Shown piece by piece: positions 17,942 through 25,106 of a DNA stretch of 52,874 nucleotides; the stretch's first letter is position 1; the number at the start of each line of letters is the position of its first letter. Made by a program: the position numbers and the translations under genes. Location of the stretch: the NCBI RefSeq assembly GCF_016654115.1, contig NZ_JAEQAZ010000043.1, forward strand, positions 1-52,874, read 5' to 3'. This stretch comes from Streptomyces sp. MBT53 (lineage in GTDB: Bacteria; Actinomycetota; Actinomycetes; Streptomycetales; Streptomycetaceae). The notes under the pieces are model-generated. The model saw only the letters and a program-made list of their open reading frames with translations. It made no database searches and had not been told where the DNA came from.

Positions 17942-19234
17942 CTACCCCTGCTGCTGGAGGAGCGTGTTGCACTGCTTGACAGCGTTGTCAAGAGCCGTCT
18001 TGGGGCTCTCCTTCCCCTGCAGGGCCTTGGCCACCTCGTTGCGCAGCGCGGTCTTCATCTGCTCACTGAACAGCACGGGCGTGTAATTCACCGCGTTTTT
18101 CAGGGACTTGGCCGCCGCGATCCGTACCCGGGTCTCGTCGGTGCCGTCCTCCTTGGTGAAGTACGGGTCGTCGAGGGAGCCCGCGGTGCTCGGGAAGATG
18201 GCGACCTTCTTCGCGAACGACATCTGCTGCCGGGCGTCGGTGACGTAGTGCGCGAAGGCCACGGCGGCGGGGGTGTGCTTGGTCTTGGAGTTGACCATCA
18301 CGCCCATGACGTACATGTTGACGTGGCCGGTGCTGGTGATCTGGTCGGTGATGCCGATGTTCTTGTACAGGGTGGGCGCCTGCTTCTTGAAGTTGTCGAG
18401 GTCCAGCGCGCTGCCCGGGTTCATGGCGACGGCACCGGTGAGGAACTTCTTGCCGGACGACTCGGGGGTGGCGGTGAGCGCCTGCGGGTCGAGTGCCTTC
18501 GCGTCGTACAACTCCTTGTACTTGGTGAGGAGTTCGATGCCCTTCGCGTCGTTGAAGGCGAAGGCGGTGCCGGCCTTGTTCATGAGCTCGACGCCGTAGC
18601 GGCCGAAGTCCTCGACGGTGGGGACGTTGGCGAGGGTGGCGACCTTGCCGTTCGTCTTCTTCGCCAACTGGAGTGCCTGGGCGAAGAGTTCGTCGTACGT
18701 CTTCGGCGGCTGGTCGGCGTCGAGTCCGGCCTGCTTGAAGAGGGACTTGTTGTAGAAGAGCGGTCCGGTGTTGAGGTACCAGGGGAAGGCGTAGGTGCCG
18801 GTCATGCCCGGTATCTGGTGGCTGGCCCAAGCACCGGGCAGGTACTCGCTCTTGTACTTCGCGGCCGCCTTGTCGAGGTCCATCGCGAGGCCCGCCTTGG
18901 CGAGCGGGGCGACCAGGTCCGGGGAGACGTTGACGACGTCGGGCAGGGTGCCGCCGGCGGCGTCGGCGCTGATCTTGTCGGCGTAGCCCTCGGCGGGCTG
19001 GTCGATCCACTTCACATGGGTGCCGGGGTACTGCTTCTCGAAGCCGGATATCACGCCCTCGAAGTAGGACTTGAAGTTGGCGCGGAGGTTCCAGGTCTGG
19101 AAGGTGATGTCGCCCTCGACCTTGCCCGAGGCGTCGGTCGATCCGCCGCCGTCTCCTCCGGAACCGCAGGCGCTCAGCGGCATGAGGACTACGGCGGCGG
19201 CAGCGGCGGCGAAGGCTCTGCGGGAGATACGCAC
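17942..19234 (-). CDS. oligosaccharide-binding lipoprotein of the N-glycan importer
   Basis: A 430-residue type I extracellular solute-binding protein and first gene of the operon. The GTG start at 19234 has an AAGGAG about 10 nt upstream. A signal with an RISRRAFAA opening ends in the lipobox LMPLSAC (Cys 23), followed by a Gly/Asp/Ser tether. Typical segments are FQTWNLRANFKSYFEGVISG, YAFPWYLNTGPLFYNKSLFK and TYDELFAQALQLAKK. It would be anchored outside the membrane and capture glycans freed by the secreted GH85 enzyme. Exact ligand unknown. Confidence 0.88.
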   Translation of the reverse strand: MRISRRAFAAAAAAVVLMPLSACGSGGDGGGSTDASGKVEGDITFQTWNLRANFKSYFEGVISGFEKQYPGTHVKWIDQPAEGYADKISADAAGGTLPDVVNVSPDLVAPLAKAGLAMDLDKAAAKYKSEYLPGAWASHQIPGMTGTYAFPWYLNTGPLFYNKSLFKQAGLDADQPPKTYDELFAQALQLAKKTNGKVATLANVPTVEDFGRYGVELMNKAGTAFAFNDAKGIELLTKYKELYDAKALDPQALTATPESSGKKFLTGAVAMNPGSALDLDNFKKQAPTLYKNIGITDQITSTGHVNMYVMGVMVNSKTKHTPAAVAFAHYVTDARQQMSFAKKVAIFPSTAGSLDDPYFTKEDGTDETRVRIAAAKSLKNAVNYTPVLFSEQMKTALRNEVAKALQGKESPKTALDNAVKQCNTLLQQQG

Positions 19235-19260
19235 GGCGGATCGCTCCTTTGCAGTGGGGG

Positions 19261-19268
19261 TTGGCCAA
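19261..19268. promoter_or_regulatory. TTGGCCAA palindrome in the operon leader
   Basis: A perfect 8-bp palindrome just upstream of the binding-protein ribosome site. The same core recurs as an interrupted palindrome TTGGCC-N6-GGCCAA at 19340-19357. The recurrence within 100 bp suggests a second regulator site, but it could be chance in GC-rich DNA. Confidence 0.3.
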
Positions 19269-19401
19269 TCGTGCCGGGGCAGACCTTGCACGCTGTTCGC
19301 GGGGCCCGTCAATGGATTCCGCTCAGCTAAATTCATTAGTTGGCCAGATCCGGCCAACATCCCAGTTCAGCGAGGTGTGTTCGCATTCTTGCGGTGGATC
19401 A

Positions 19402-19415
19402 CTAATGCGCTTTAG
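19402..19415. promoter_or_regulatory. LacI-type operator 1 of the N-glycan operon
   Basis: CTAATGCGCTTTAG is a near-perfect 14-bp palindrome with a central CG step, the form bound by LacI-family regulators. Together with the second site 24 bp away it forms a larger perfect inverted repeat (CACTAATGCGCTT, 19400-19412, against 19429-19441). It covers a possible minus-strand -10 element (CATTAG, bases 19402-19407). Confidence 0.65.
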
Positions 19416-19425
19416 GGTGTGCTGG

Positions 19426-19439
19426 CTCAAGCGCATTAG
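19426..19439. promoter_or_regulatory. LacI-type operator 2 of the N-glycan operon
   Basis: CTCAAGCGCATTAG is the second palindromic site, centred 24 bp from the first. It overlaps a possible minus-strand -35 element (TTGAGC, bases 19425-19430, 17 bp from the -10 candidate). It ends 12 bp before the LacI ATG, so binding should shut both directions. Confidence 0.65.
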
Positions 19440-19451
19440 TGCGCGGCACGG

Positions 19452-20513
19452 ATGGAATGGAGAGCGGGCTTGTCAGGCAAGCGGTCACCCGCGCGTCGGC
19501 CGACGATGAAGGACATCGCGCAGCGCGCCGGTGTGTCCGAGAGCGCGGTCTCCTTCGCGCTCAACGGCCGGCCCGGCGTCTCCGAGATCACCCGCGACCG
19601 GGTGCGCCGGGTCGCTGAACAGCTCGGCTGGCGGCCCAGCACGGCAGCGCGGGCGCTGTCCGGGGAGGGCGCGGCGACGGTCGGTTTCGTGCTGGCCCGG
19701 CCCGCGGACACCCTCGGCGTCGACTCCTTCTTCCTCCAACTCGTCTCGGGCATCCAGGAGATACTGGCCGAGCGTCATCTCGGGCTGCTCTTCCAGATGG
19801 CCGAGGACGTCGACGACGAGTGCGCGGTGTACCGGCGCTGGTGGGCCGAACACCGGGTGGACGGCGTCCTGGTGGCCGACCCGCGCACCGCCGACCCGCG
19901 GCCCGACCTCCTCGACGAACTGGGCCTGCCCGCCGTCGTCATAGGCGGTGCGCCGGACGAACGGCATCCCGGTCTGTCGACGGTGTGGGCGGACGACGCG
20001 GGCGCGATGGCCTCCGTGGTCGACGAGTTGTATGTGCGCGGCCATCGTCGTATCGCGCACATCGCCGGTCTGCCGGGTCTCGCGCACACCGAGCGCCGGA
20101 TCCGCGCCCTGCGCGCCGAGGCCGCGCGGCGCGGGCTGACCGAGGTGCACTCGGTGACGACCGACTACTCGGACGCGGCGGGCGCCGCCGTCACCCGCCG
20201 GGTCCTCGAAGTCGCCCCTCCCCCAACGGCGTTGATCTACGACAACGACGTGATGGCCGTCGCCGGGGTGGCCGCCGCGACCGAACTCGGCTTCTCCGTA
20301 CCGGCGGACGTGTCGGTGGTCGCCTGGGAGGACTCCGCGCTGTGCCGGATGGTCCGGCCGTGGCTGTCGGCGCTGTCCCGGGACAGTGTGGAGTTCGGCC
20401 GTACGGCGGCCCAGGAGTTGACCGCGCTGCTGGACGGCGGACCGGCGCGCACGGTACGGGTGCCGGTGCCGCGGCTGATCGAGCGGGACAGCACAGGTCC
20501 GGCCCGGGTGTGA
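19452..20513 (+). CDS. LacI-family regulator of the N-glycan operon
   Basis: A 353-residue regulator. The N-terminal helix-turn-helix and hinge are clear (TMKDIAQRAGVSESAVSFALN, then RVAEQLGWRPSTAARALS). A periplasmic-binding-like effector domain follows, with VGFVLARP, VDGVLVADPR, HRRIAHIAGLPG, TALIYDNDVMAVAG and VSVVAWEDSALCRM. The ATG at 19452 gives an 18-residue leader before the usual Met; the TTG at 19470, behind a GGAGAG, is an alternative start. It is divergent from the transporter/glycosidase operon with two LacI palindromes between, so it almost surely represses that operon. The inducer is probably an N-glycan-derived oligosaccharide. Confidence 0.9.
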   Translation: MEWRAGLSGKRSPARRPTMKDIAQRAGVSESAVSFALNGRPGVSEITRDRVRRVAEQLGWRPSTAARALSGEGAATVGFVLARPADTLGVDSFFLQLVSGIQEILAERHLGLLFQMAEDVDDECAVYRRWWAEHRVDGVLVADPRTADPRPDLLDELGLPAVVIGGAPDERHPGLSTVWADDAGAMASVVDELYVRGHRRIAHIAGLPGLAHTERRIRALRAEAARRGLTEVHSVTTDYSDAAGAAVTRRVLEVAPPPTALIYDNDVMAVAGVAAATELGFSVPADVSVVAWEDSALCRMVRPWLSALSRDSVEFGRTAAQELTALLDGGPARTVRVPVPRLIERDSTGPARV

Positions 20514-20583
20514 AAGTGCTGTGTCTCCCGGTTCGAGCCCGAATCGCCGGACACCGCCGGGTACTTCGTGTGAGGCTTTGCCC

Positions 20584-21390
20584 ATGACTTCCGAAGACCC
20601 GCTGGCCGACCGGCTCCAGCTCGACCGGCCGCACTCCGCCCGTGTGTGGAACTTCCTCCTCGGCGGCAAGGACAACTACGCCGCCGACCGCGAGGCCGGC
20701 GAAATGATCGTCAAGATGTTCCCGGACATCGCCCTGCTGGCTCGCCTCCAACGAGGCTTCCTGGTGCGGGCCGTGCACTATCTCGCCGCGGAGGCGGGCA
20801 TCCGCCAGTTCCTCGACATCGGCACCGGTCTGCCGACCGTGGACAACACGCACGAGGTCGCGCAGCGCATCGCGCCCGAGAGCCGGATCGTGTACGTCGA
20901 CAACGACCCGCTGGTGCTGGTGCACGCGCAGGCGTTGCTCACCAGCACGCCCGAAGGCGCCTGCGCCTATGTCGAGGCCGATGTCCGCGATCCCGAGACG
21001 ATTCTCGAAGCCGCGGCCCGGACACTGGACTTCAGCAAGCCGATCGCGCTGACGATGCTGGGCATCCTGGGCCAGATCCCGGACTCGGACGAGCCCGAGG
21101 CGGTCGTGGCCCGCTTCCTCGACGCGCTGCCCCCGGGCAGCTATCTCGCGCTGACCGACGGCACCGACACCAACCCGGCGCTCAACCAGGCGATCTCGGT
21201 GTACAACGCCAACTCCGCCAGCTCCTACTACCTGCGCAGCCCCGCGCGGGTGACGGCCTTCTTCGACGGTCTCGAAGCCGTCGAACCCGGCATCGTCCCC
21301 ATCTCGCAGTGGCGCCCGGAGCCGGTCGACGTGGGCCGTGATCAGTCCGAGGTCGTGGACACGATCTGCGGGATCGGCCGCAAGGTCTGA
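20584..21390 (+). CDS. DUF574-family S-adenosylmethionine-dependent methyltransferase
   Basis: A 268-residue protein of the actinobacterial DUF574 (Methyltransf_19-like) family. It opens with DRPHSARVWNFLLGGKDNYAADREAG, the family hallmark. The SAM-binding motif is FLDIGTGLPT, the acidic end of the second strand is VYVDNDPLV, then ALTMLGILGQIPD, and near the C-terminus SYYLRSPARVTAFFDGLE. The ATG at 20584 was chosen because the signature starts right behind it. It is 70 bp after the LacI gene but belongs functionally with the ATP-binding, DUF397 and XRE genes that follow, a grouping common in Streptomyces. Methyl acceptor unknown. Confidence 0.85.
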   Translation: MTSEDPLADRLQLDRPHSARVWNFLLGGKDNYAADREAGEMIVKMFPDIALLARLQRGFLVRAVHYLAAEAGIRQFLDIGTGLPTVDNTHEVAQRIAPESRIVYVDNDPLVLVHAQALLTSTPEGACAYVEADVRDPETILEAAARTLDFSKPIALTMLGILGQIPDSDEPEAVVARFLDALPPGSYLALTDGTDTNPALNQAISVYNANSASSYYLRSPARVTAFFDGLEAVEPGIVPISQWRPEPVDVGRDQSEVVDTICGIGRKV

Positions 21391-21403
21391 GCGGCAACAC
21401 AGA

Positions 21404-21436
21404 AGCGGGGTACCGGCGTTGGTCCGGTACCCCGCT
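21404..21436. terminator. bidirectional terminator between convergent genes
   Basis: A perfect 13-bp stem, AGCGGGGTACCGG paired with CCGGTACCCCGCT, with a 7-nt loop, lies between the methyltransferase stop and the stop of the opposing ATP-binding protein. It is followed on the plus strand by a T-containing tail (CCTCTGTTTGT). Confidence 0.85.
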
Positions 21437-21455
21437 CCTCTGTTTGTCCGTCGAG

Positions 21456-22004
21456 TCAGATCCGGAACAGTGCCCAGACCGTCTTGCCGCCGCCCGCCCG
21501 CAGGTTCCAGCCCCATGAGTCGCTGAGCGCGGAGACCACTTGGAGACCGCGCCCGGACTCCGCGAACTCGTCGGGGTGCCCCTCCACGGGTATCCGATCG
21601 CTGTCGTCGGTGACCGCGCACACGGCGTACGGCAGCCGGTCCCACACCGCGAGCCAGAGCGAAGGCTGCTGCACCACCGGGGAGTTGGGCGCCCGGCCGT
21701 AGCGCAGTGCGTTGCTCACCAGTTCCGACACGGTGACCGCCACGTCGTCGACGAGTTCGTCCCCGGCCCGGTCGGCCAGCGCGGCGCGGGTGAAGTCCCG
21801 TGCCACATGCGCCGATTGAGGCATCGGGGGCACGACCAAGACCGAACAGAGAGCGGGGTTGCCTCCGTCCCCCACGGCGGGGACCAGGGTGATGGTCTGC
21901 CCCGGTGCGGGTCGCCCCACCTCGTCGACGGCCCGGCACAGCCACTCCCAAGTGCCCTCGATCCGCAGGGAGTCGACCGGCCGTACGACTTGCTCTGCGG
22001 ACAT
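21456..22004 (-). CDS. ATP-binding anti-sigma-factor-like protein (HATPase_c domain)
   Basis: A 182-residue protein with a GHKL-type ATP-binding fold in its C-terminal two thirds. The N box is VTVSELVSNALRYG and the G1/G2-like region is AESGRGLQVVSALS before WGWNLRAGGGKTVWALF. The N-terminal part (about 1-65) has no clear match. Start at the ATG at 22004. Such small RsbW/SpoIIAB-like proteins are abundant in Streptomyces and commonly sit beside DUF397 and XRE-DUF5753 genes, as here. Kinase activity and sigma-factor binding are not demonstrated for most. It is divergent from the DUF397 gene across the repeat-rich region 22097-22208. Confidence 0.85.
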   Translation of the reverse strand: MSAEQVVRPVDSLRIEGTWEWLCRAVDEVGRPAPGQTITLVPAVGDGGNPALCSVLVVPPMPQSAHVARDFTRAALADRAGDELVDDVAVTVSELVSNALRYGRAPNSPVVQQPSLWLAVWDRLPYAVCAVTDDSDRIPVEGHPDEFAESGRGLQVVSALSDSWGWNLRAGGGKTVWALFRI

Positions 22005-22096
22005 CGCGACCCCTGAGACCCCAAGAGAACAACTGCGCGCGTTACACCTGTCCGGAACATGGTCCTCCGACTGACCCTGCGAACGCAAGTGCATCG

Positions 22097-22131
22097 GCAA
22101 TTACCGCTGCAATTGCAGATGATCTTGCGAG
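22097..22131. repeat. upstream copy of a 35-bp GCAATT operator-like direct repeat
   Basis: Contains GCAATT, then 12 bp on CTGCAATTGCAG, itself a perfect 12-bp palindrome (22107-22118), then GATCTT. A second copy with the same internal spacing begins 77 bp downstream. It borders a candidate -35 for the DUF397 gene. Its AT content is out of character for this DNA. Confidence 0.75.
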
Positions 22132-22153
22132 CGGTGCCCCCGAGGGCTATCGT
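22125..22153 (+). promoter_or_regulatory. candidate promoter of the DUF397 gene
   Basis: TTGCGA (22125-22130) and TATCGT (22148-22153) are separated by 17 bp and match 4 of 6 positions of the consensus each. The expected transcription start lies near 22160, between the two GCAATT repeats, so a protein bound to both could loop or block the promoter. Confidence 0.4.
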
Positions 22154-22173
22154 CCTCCACATCACCAATGGGT

Positions 22174-22208
22174 GCAATTGAAGCTGCAATTGCATCCGAT
22201 CTTCCGGG
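22174..22208. repeat. downstream copy of the GCAATT operator-like direct repeat
   Basis: GCAATT, then 12 bp later GCTGCAATTGCA, then GATCTT, aligned with the first copy at an offset of 77 bp with mismatches mainly in two 3-base blocks. It lies in the presumed leader of the DUF397 gene and reaches the edge of its ribosome site (GGGGGAG). Confidence 0.75.
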
Positions 22209-22214
22209 GGAGCG

Positions 22215-22466
22215 ATGAGGCCTCAGATCGAGCACGCGAACGGCATGTCGGCGACCCTGCTGAGCGGCGCGGAGTGGCGCAAGAGCCACCACAGCAACCC
22301 CGAGGGCAACTGCGTCGAGTTGGCCGCGCTCTCCGACGGCCACATCGCCGTGCGCAACTCGCGCCATCCCGAAGGTCCGGCGCTCGTCTACACCAGCGCC
22401 GAGATCTCCGCGTTCGTCCGCGGTGTGAAGGACGGCGACTTCGACGGCCTACTCCCCGGCCGCTGA
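22215..22466 (+). CDS. DUF397 domain protein (whiJ-associated small regulator)
   Basis: An 83-residue protein made up almost entirely of the DUF397 domain: SGAEWRKSHHSNPEGNCVEL, then VRNSRHPEGPALVYT and ISAFVRGVKDGDFD. ATG at 22215 with GGGGGAG 5 nt upstream. DUF397 proteins in Streptomyces pair with XRE-DUF5753 DNA-binding proteins of the WhiJ type and are thought to relieve or modify their repression of development. The XRE partner begins 159 bp downstream on the same strand. Direct biochemical function is unknown for the family. Confidence 0.9.
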   Translation: MRPQIEHANGMSATLLSGAEWRKSHHSNPEGNCVELAALSDGHIAVRNSRHPEGPALVYTSAEISAFVRGVKDGDFDGLLPGR

Positions 22467-22625
22467 AGTCAGGCAGACCCGCGGATGGCCGGAAGGCGCC
22501 GGACACAGGCCGGCACCTTCCGGCTCCTTCACTCCCCGCAGTTATCCGGAACCTCGGTGCTACGATCCTGTTTTGAGTCCCGAGAACTTGCGGACAGTAT
22601 CGGCGCGACCGCCGAGGGGATGAAC

Positions 22626-23531
22626 ATGACTGCAGCTCAACCGGAACACGCCCCCCTGGGTACGGACGTGCTGAGCCTTCAGCGCGGTGGTCCGACCGTT
22701 CAACGCATCATGCTGGGCACCCGGCTCCGTAGGCTGCGCGAGTCCCTCAACATCACCCGGGACACGGCCGCTTCGGCCATACGCGCCTCGGACGCCAAGC
22801 TCTGCCGGATGGAACTGGGCCGCGTCGGCTTCAAAGAGCGGGACGTGGCCGACCTGTTGACGCTGTACGGCCTCCACGAGCCGGACGCCCGCCAGGAGTT
22901 CCTGGACTCGGCCCGCCGCGCCAACGAACCCGGCTGGTGGCGCGCCTACGGCGACTCCTTCCCCGCCTGGTTCGAGCAGCACCTGGGGCTGGAGGAGGCC
23001 ACCTCCCTCATCCGCACCTATGAAGTCCAGTTCATCCCGGGCCTGTTGCAGACCGCCGGGTACGCCGAGGCCGTCATCCGGCTCGGCCGCCCCACCGACA
23101 GCCCGGACTCGATCCAGCGCCGCGTCGAACTCCGCATGACCCGCCAGGAGTTGCTGACCAGGCCCGGAGCACCGAGGCTGTGGGTCGTGGTGGACGAGGC
23201 GGCGCTGCGCAGGCCGCTCGGCGGGGCCGAGGTGATGCGCGACCAGCTCCGGCACCTCGCCGAGACGGCCGCCCTGCCGAACATCACGCTGCAGGTGCTG
23301 CCCTTCGAGGTGGGCGGCCATGCGGCGGCCGGCGGTCCGATCACCGTGTTGCGCTTCCCGGTCCCGGACCTGCCGGACATCGTCTATCTCGAACAGCTCA
23401 CCAGCGCCCTGTACTTGGACAAGGCGGAGGAGGTCGACCGCTATCTCGCGGTCATGGACCGACTGAGCCTGGTGGCGCTGCCCGGCCCCGAGTCGGTGGT
23501 CTTCCTGGAGAAGCTCCTCAAGGACATGTGA
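22626..23531 (+). CDS. XRE-family DNA-binding protein with DUF5753 domain (WhiJ-like)
   Basis: A 301-residue regulator. The N-terminal helix-turn-helix is LGTRLRRLRESLNITRDTAA with SDAKLCRMELGR. The DUF5753 domain occupies the rest: FEQHLGLEEATSLIRTYEVQ, FIPGLLQTAGYAEAV, RRVELRMTRQELL, VVVDEAALRRPLGG, ITLQVLPFEVGGHAA and YLEQLTSALYLDK. Of two neighbouring ATGs, 22626 is preferred because GAGGGG lies about 7 nt upstream, whereas it abuts the ATG at 22620. With the DUF397 and ATP-binding genes it makes a typical whiJ-type cassette, and it is the best candidate to bind the GCAATT repeats. Confidence 0.9.
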   Translation: MTAAQPEHAPLGTDVLSLQRGGPTVQRIMLGTRLRRLRESLNITRDTAASAIRASDAKLCRMELGRVGFKERDVADLLTLYGLHEPDARQEFLDSARRANEPGWWRAYGDSFPAWFEQHLGLEEATSLIRTYEVQFIPGLLQTAGYAEAVIRLGRPTDSPDSIQRRVELRMTRQELLTRPGAPRLWVVVDEAALRRPLGGAEVMRDQLRHLAETAALPNITLQVLPFEVGGHAAAGGPITVLRFPVPDLPDIVYLEQLTSALYLDKAEEVDRYLAVMDRLSLVALPGPESVVFLEKLLKDM

Positions 23532-23540
23532 GCCCGGTCC

Positions 23541-25088
23541 TCAGGCCCGCGAGCGGTACAGCCCGAACTCCGCGATCCGTACGGTGTCCCGGGCCGCCGT
23601 CACGCGGACCCGCCAGCGCCGGGCGCGTACGGGTGCGGGCAGCAGCAGGATGCGACTGGCCCCGATCGTCCCGGCCCGGGTCACCACCACCCAGTCCCCG
23701 TCGACGTACGCCTCGACGACGAAGGCCTCGACCTGCTGGCCGTAGCGCCCGACGTCCTCCGCCAACCGGACGCGGTCGACCGCCTGTTGGAAGCCGAGAT
23801 CGACGGTGACCCGACCCGGTGAGACGACCGTCCGGGCTCCGCGTGCCAGATCCTCGGGCAGTTCCCGGTCCACGCGCTCACGGAACTCACGCAGCCGCGC
23901 CACGTCCGGGTCCGCCAGCAAGCCGTCGGTGTCCGGCGGCACGTTGAGCAGCAGAACCGCGTTGCGGCCCACGGAGCCGAAGTAGATGTCGATCAACTGG
24001 TCGACGCTCTTGGGGAGTTGGCCCGGATGGTAGAACCAGCCGTCGTGGATCGACACATCGCACTCGGCCGGCCACCACTGGAGGTAGTCGGTGTTCGGCT
24101 GCGCCGCCACCAACGCGCTGCGACTGCCCTCGTCGGGGGTGTCGTAGGACAGCGCCCAGTCCGTGCGGCCGTACTGCTCCTCCTTGACGGGGAGGACGCT
24201 CCACTCGTCCTCCCGTGCGGTGCCGCCCTCGTTGCCGACCCAGCGCACGTCAGGGCCGGTCACCGCGATCGCCGCGTCCGGGGCGAGTGATCTGACCAGG
24301 GTGTACCAGCTGTCCCAGTCGTAGTCCTCGACCTGGCCCGGCGGAATGCGGCCCTGGGCGCCGTCGAACCAGACCTCGTCGATCGGGCCGTACTCGGTCA
24401 GCACTTCGTAGAGGGTGTTGAGCATATGGGCGCCGTAGTCGGTCGCGTCCAGCGTGTAGAAGGCGTCCGGTGCGCGGTCGTCGCCGTCGACGAGTGTGGG
24501 GATGGTGCGTGTGGCACGTGCGCTGCCGTTGGCGTAGACGCCGTGGAGGTACTGGTTCTCGTCGGCGGGCGAGAGATAGACGCCGGCCTTGAGGCCGTAC
24601 CGTCGCATGGAGTCGGCGAAGGAGCGCAGTACGTCACCCTGCCCGGCACGCCAACTGCTGTAGGCCACCGTGTGGTTGGTGTAACGGGAGGGGTACAGGA
24701 CGAAGCCGTCGTGGTGCTTGACGGTGAGGATGGCGAGCTTGAAACCGCCGTCGCGCAGGGCGCGGGCCCACTGGTCGGTGTCGAGGCCGGTCGGCTGGAA
24801 CACGTTCGGGTCCTCGTCGCCGGTCCCCCACTCCAGGCCGGTGAAGGTGTTCACGCCGAAGTGCAGGAACGCCGTCCGCTCCAGCTGCTGCCAGGCCACC
24901 TGCCGTGCGGTGGGCCGGACTTGGGAGGCCTTGCGGACCAGGTCGGCCTCGGTGTCGTCCGGGCTGACGGGGATGCGGTAGCGGGAGTCGGACGGTGGCG
25001 GGGGCGTCGCGAGGGCGGGGGTCGTGGCGGTGCCGGTCGCCGCGAGTGCGGTGGCCGAGAGGACGAAGAGACGTCTGGAGAGGGCCAT
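23541..25088 (-). CDS. secreted alpha-L-fucosidase, glycoside hydrolase family 29
   Basis: A 515-residue secreted enzyme. The signal contains twin arginines (LSRRLFVLSATALAATGTA). The GH29 barrel shows FLHFGVNTFTGLEWGTG, LTVKHHDGFVLYPS, YLSPADENQYLHG and the nucleophile Asp 242 in EVWFDGAQGR. A beta-sandwich (about 400-515) closes the protein. The HFGVNTFT form, in place of FIHWG, is what I recall for the alpha-1,3/4-specific GH29-B group. It follows the GH20 gene by 18 bp in one operon. The released L-fucose fits the fucose operon at 592-9129, so the two units probably work together. Subfamily assignment is inference. Confidence 0.9.
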   Translation of the reverse strand: MALSRRLFVLSATALAATGTATTPALATPPPPSDSRYRIPVSPDDTEADLVRKASQVRPTARQVAWQQLERTAFLHFGVNTFTGLEWGTGDEDPNVFQPTGLDTDQWARALRDGGFKLAILTVKHHDGFVLYPSRYTNHTVAYSSWRAGQGDVLRSFADSMRRYGLKAGVYLSPADENQYLHGVYANGSARATRTIPTLVDGDDRAPDAFYTLDATDYGAHMLNTLYEVLTEYGPIDEVWFDGAQGRIPPGQVEDYDWDSWYTLVRSLAPDAAIAVTGPDVRWVGNEGGTAREDEWSVLPVKEEQYGRTDWALSYDTPDEGSRSALVAAQPNTDYLQWWPAECDVSIHDGWFYHPGQLPKSVDQLIDIYFGSVGRNAVLLLNVPPDTDGLLADPDVARLREFRERVDRELPEDLARGARTVVSPGRVTVDLGFQQAVDRVRLAEDVGRYGQQVEAFVVEAYVDGDWVVVTRAGTIGASRILLLPAPVRARRWRVRVTAARDTVRIAEFGLYRSRA

Positions 25089-25106
25089 GGGGTGGGACTC
25101 CTCTGG

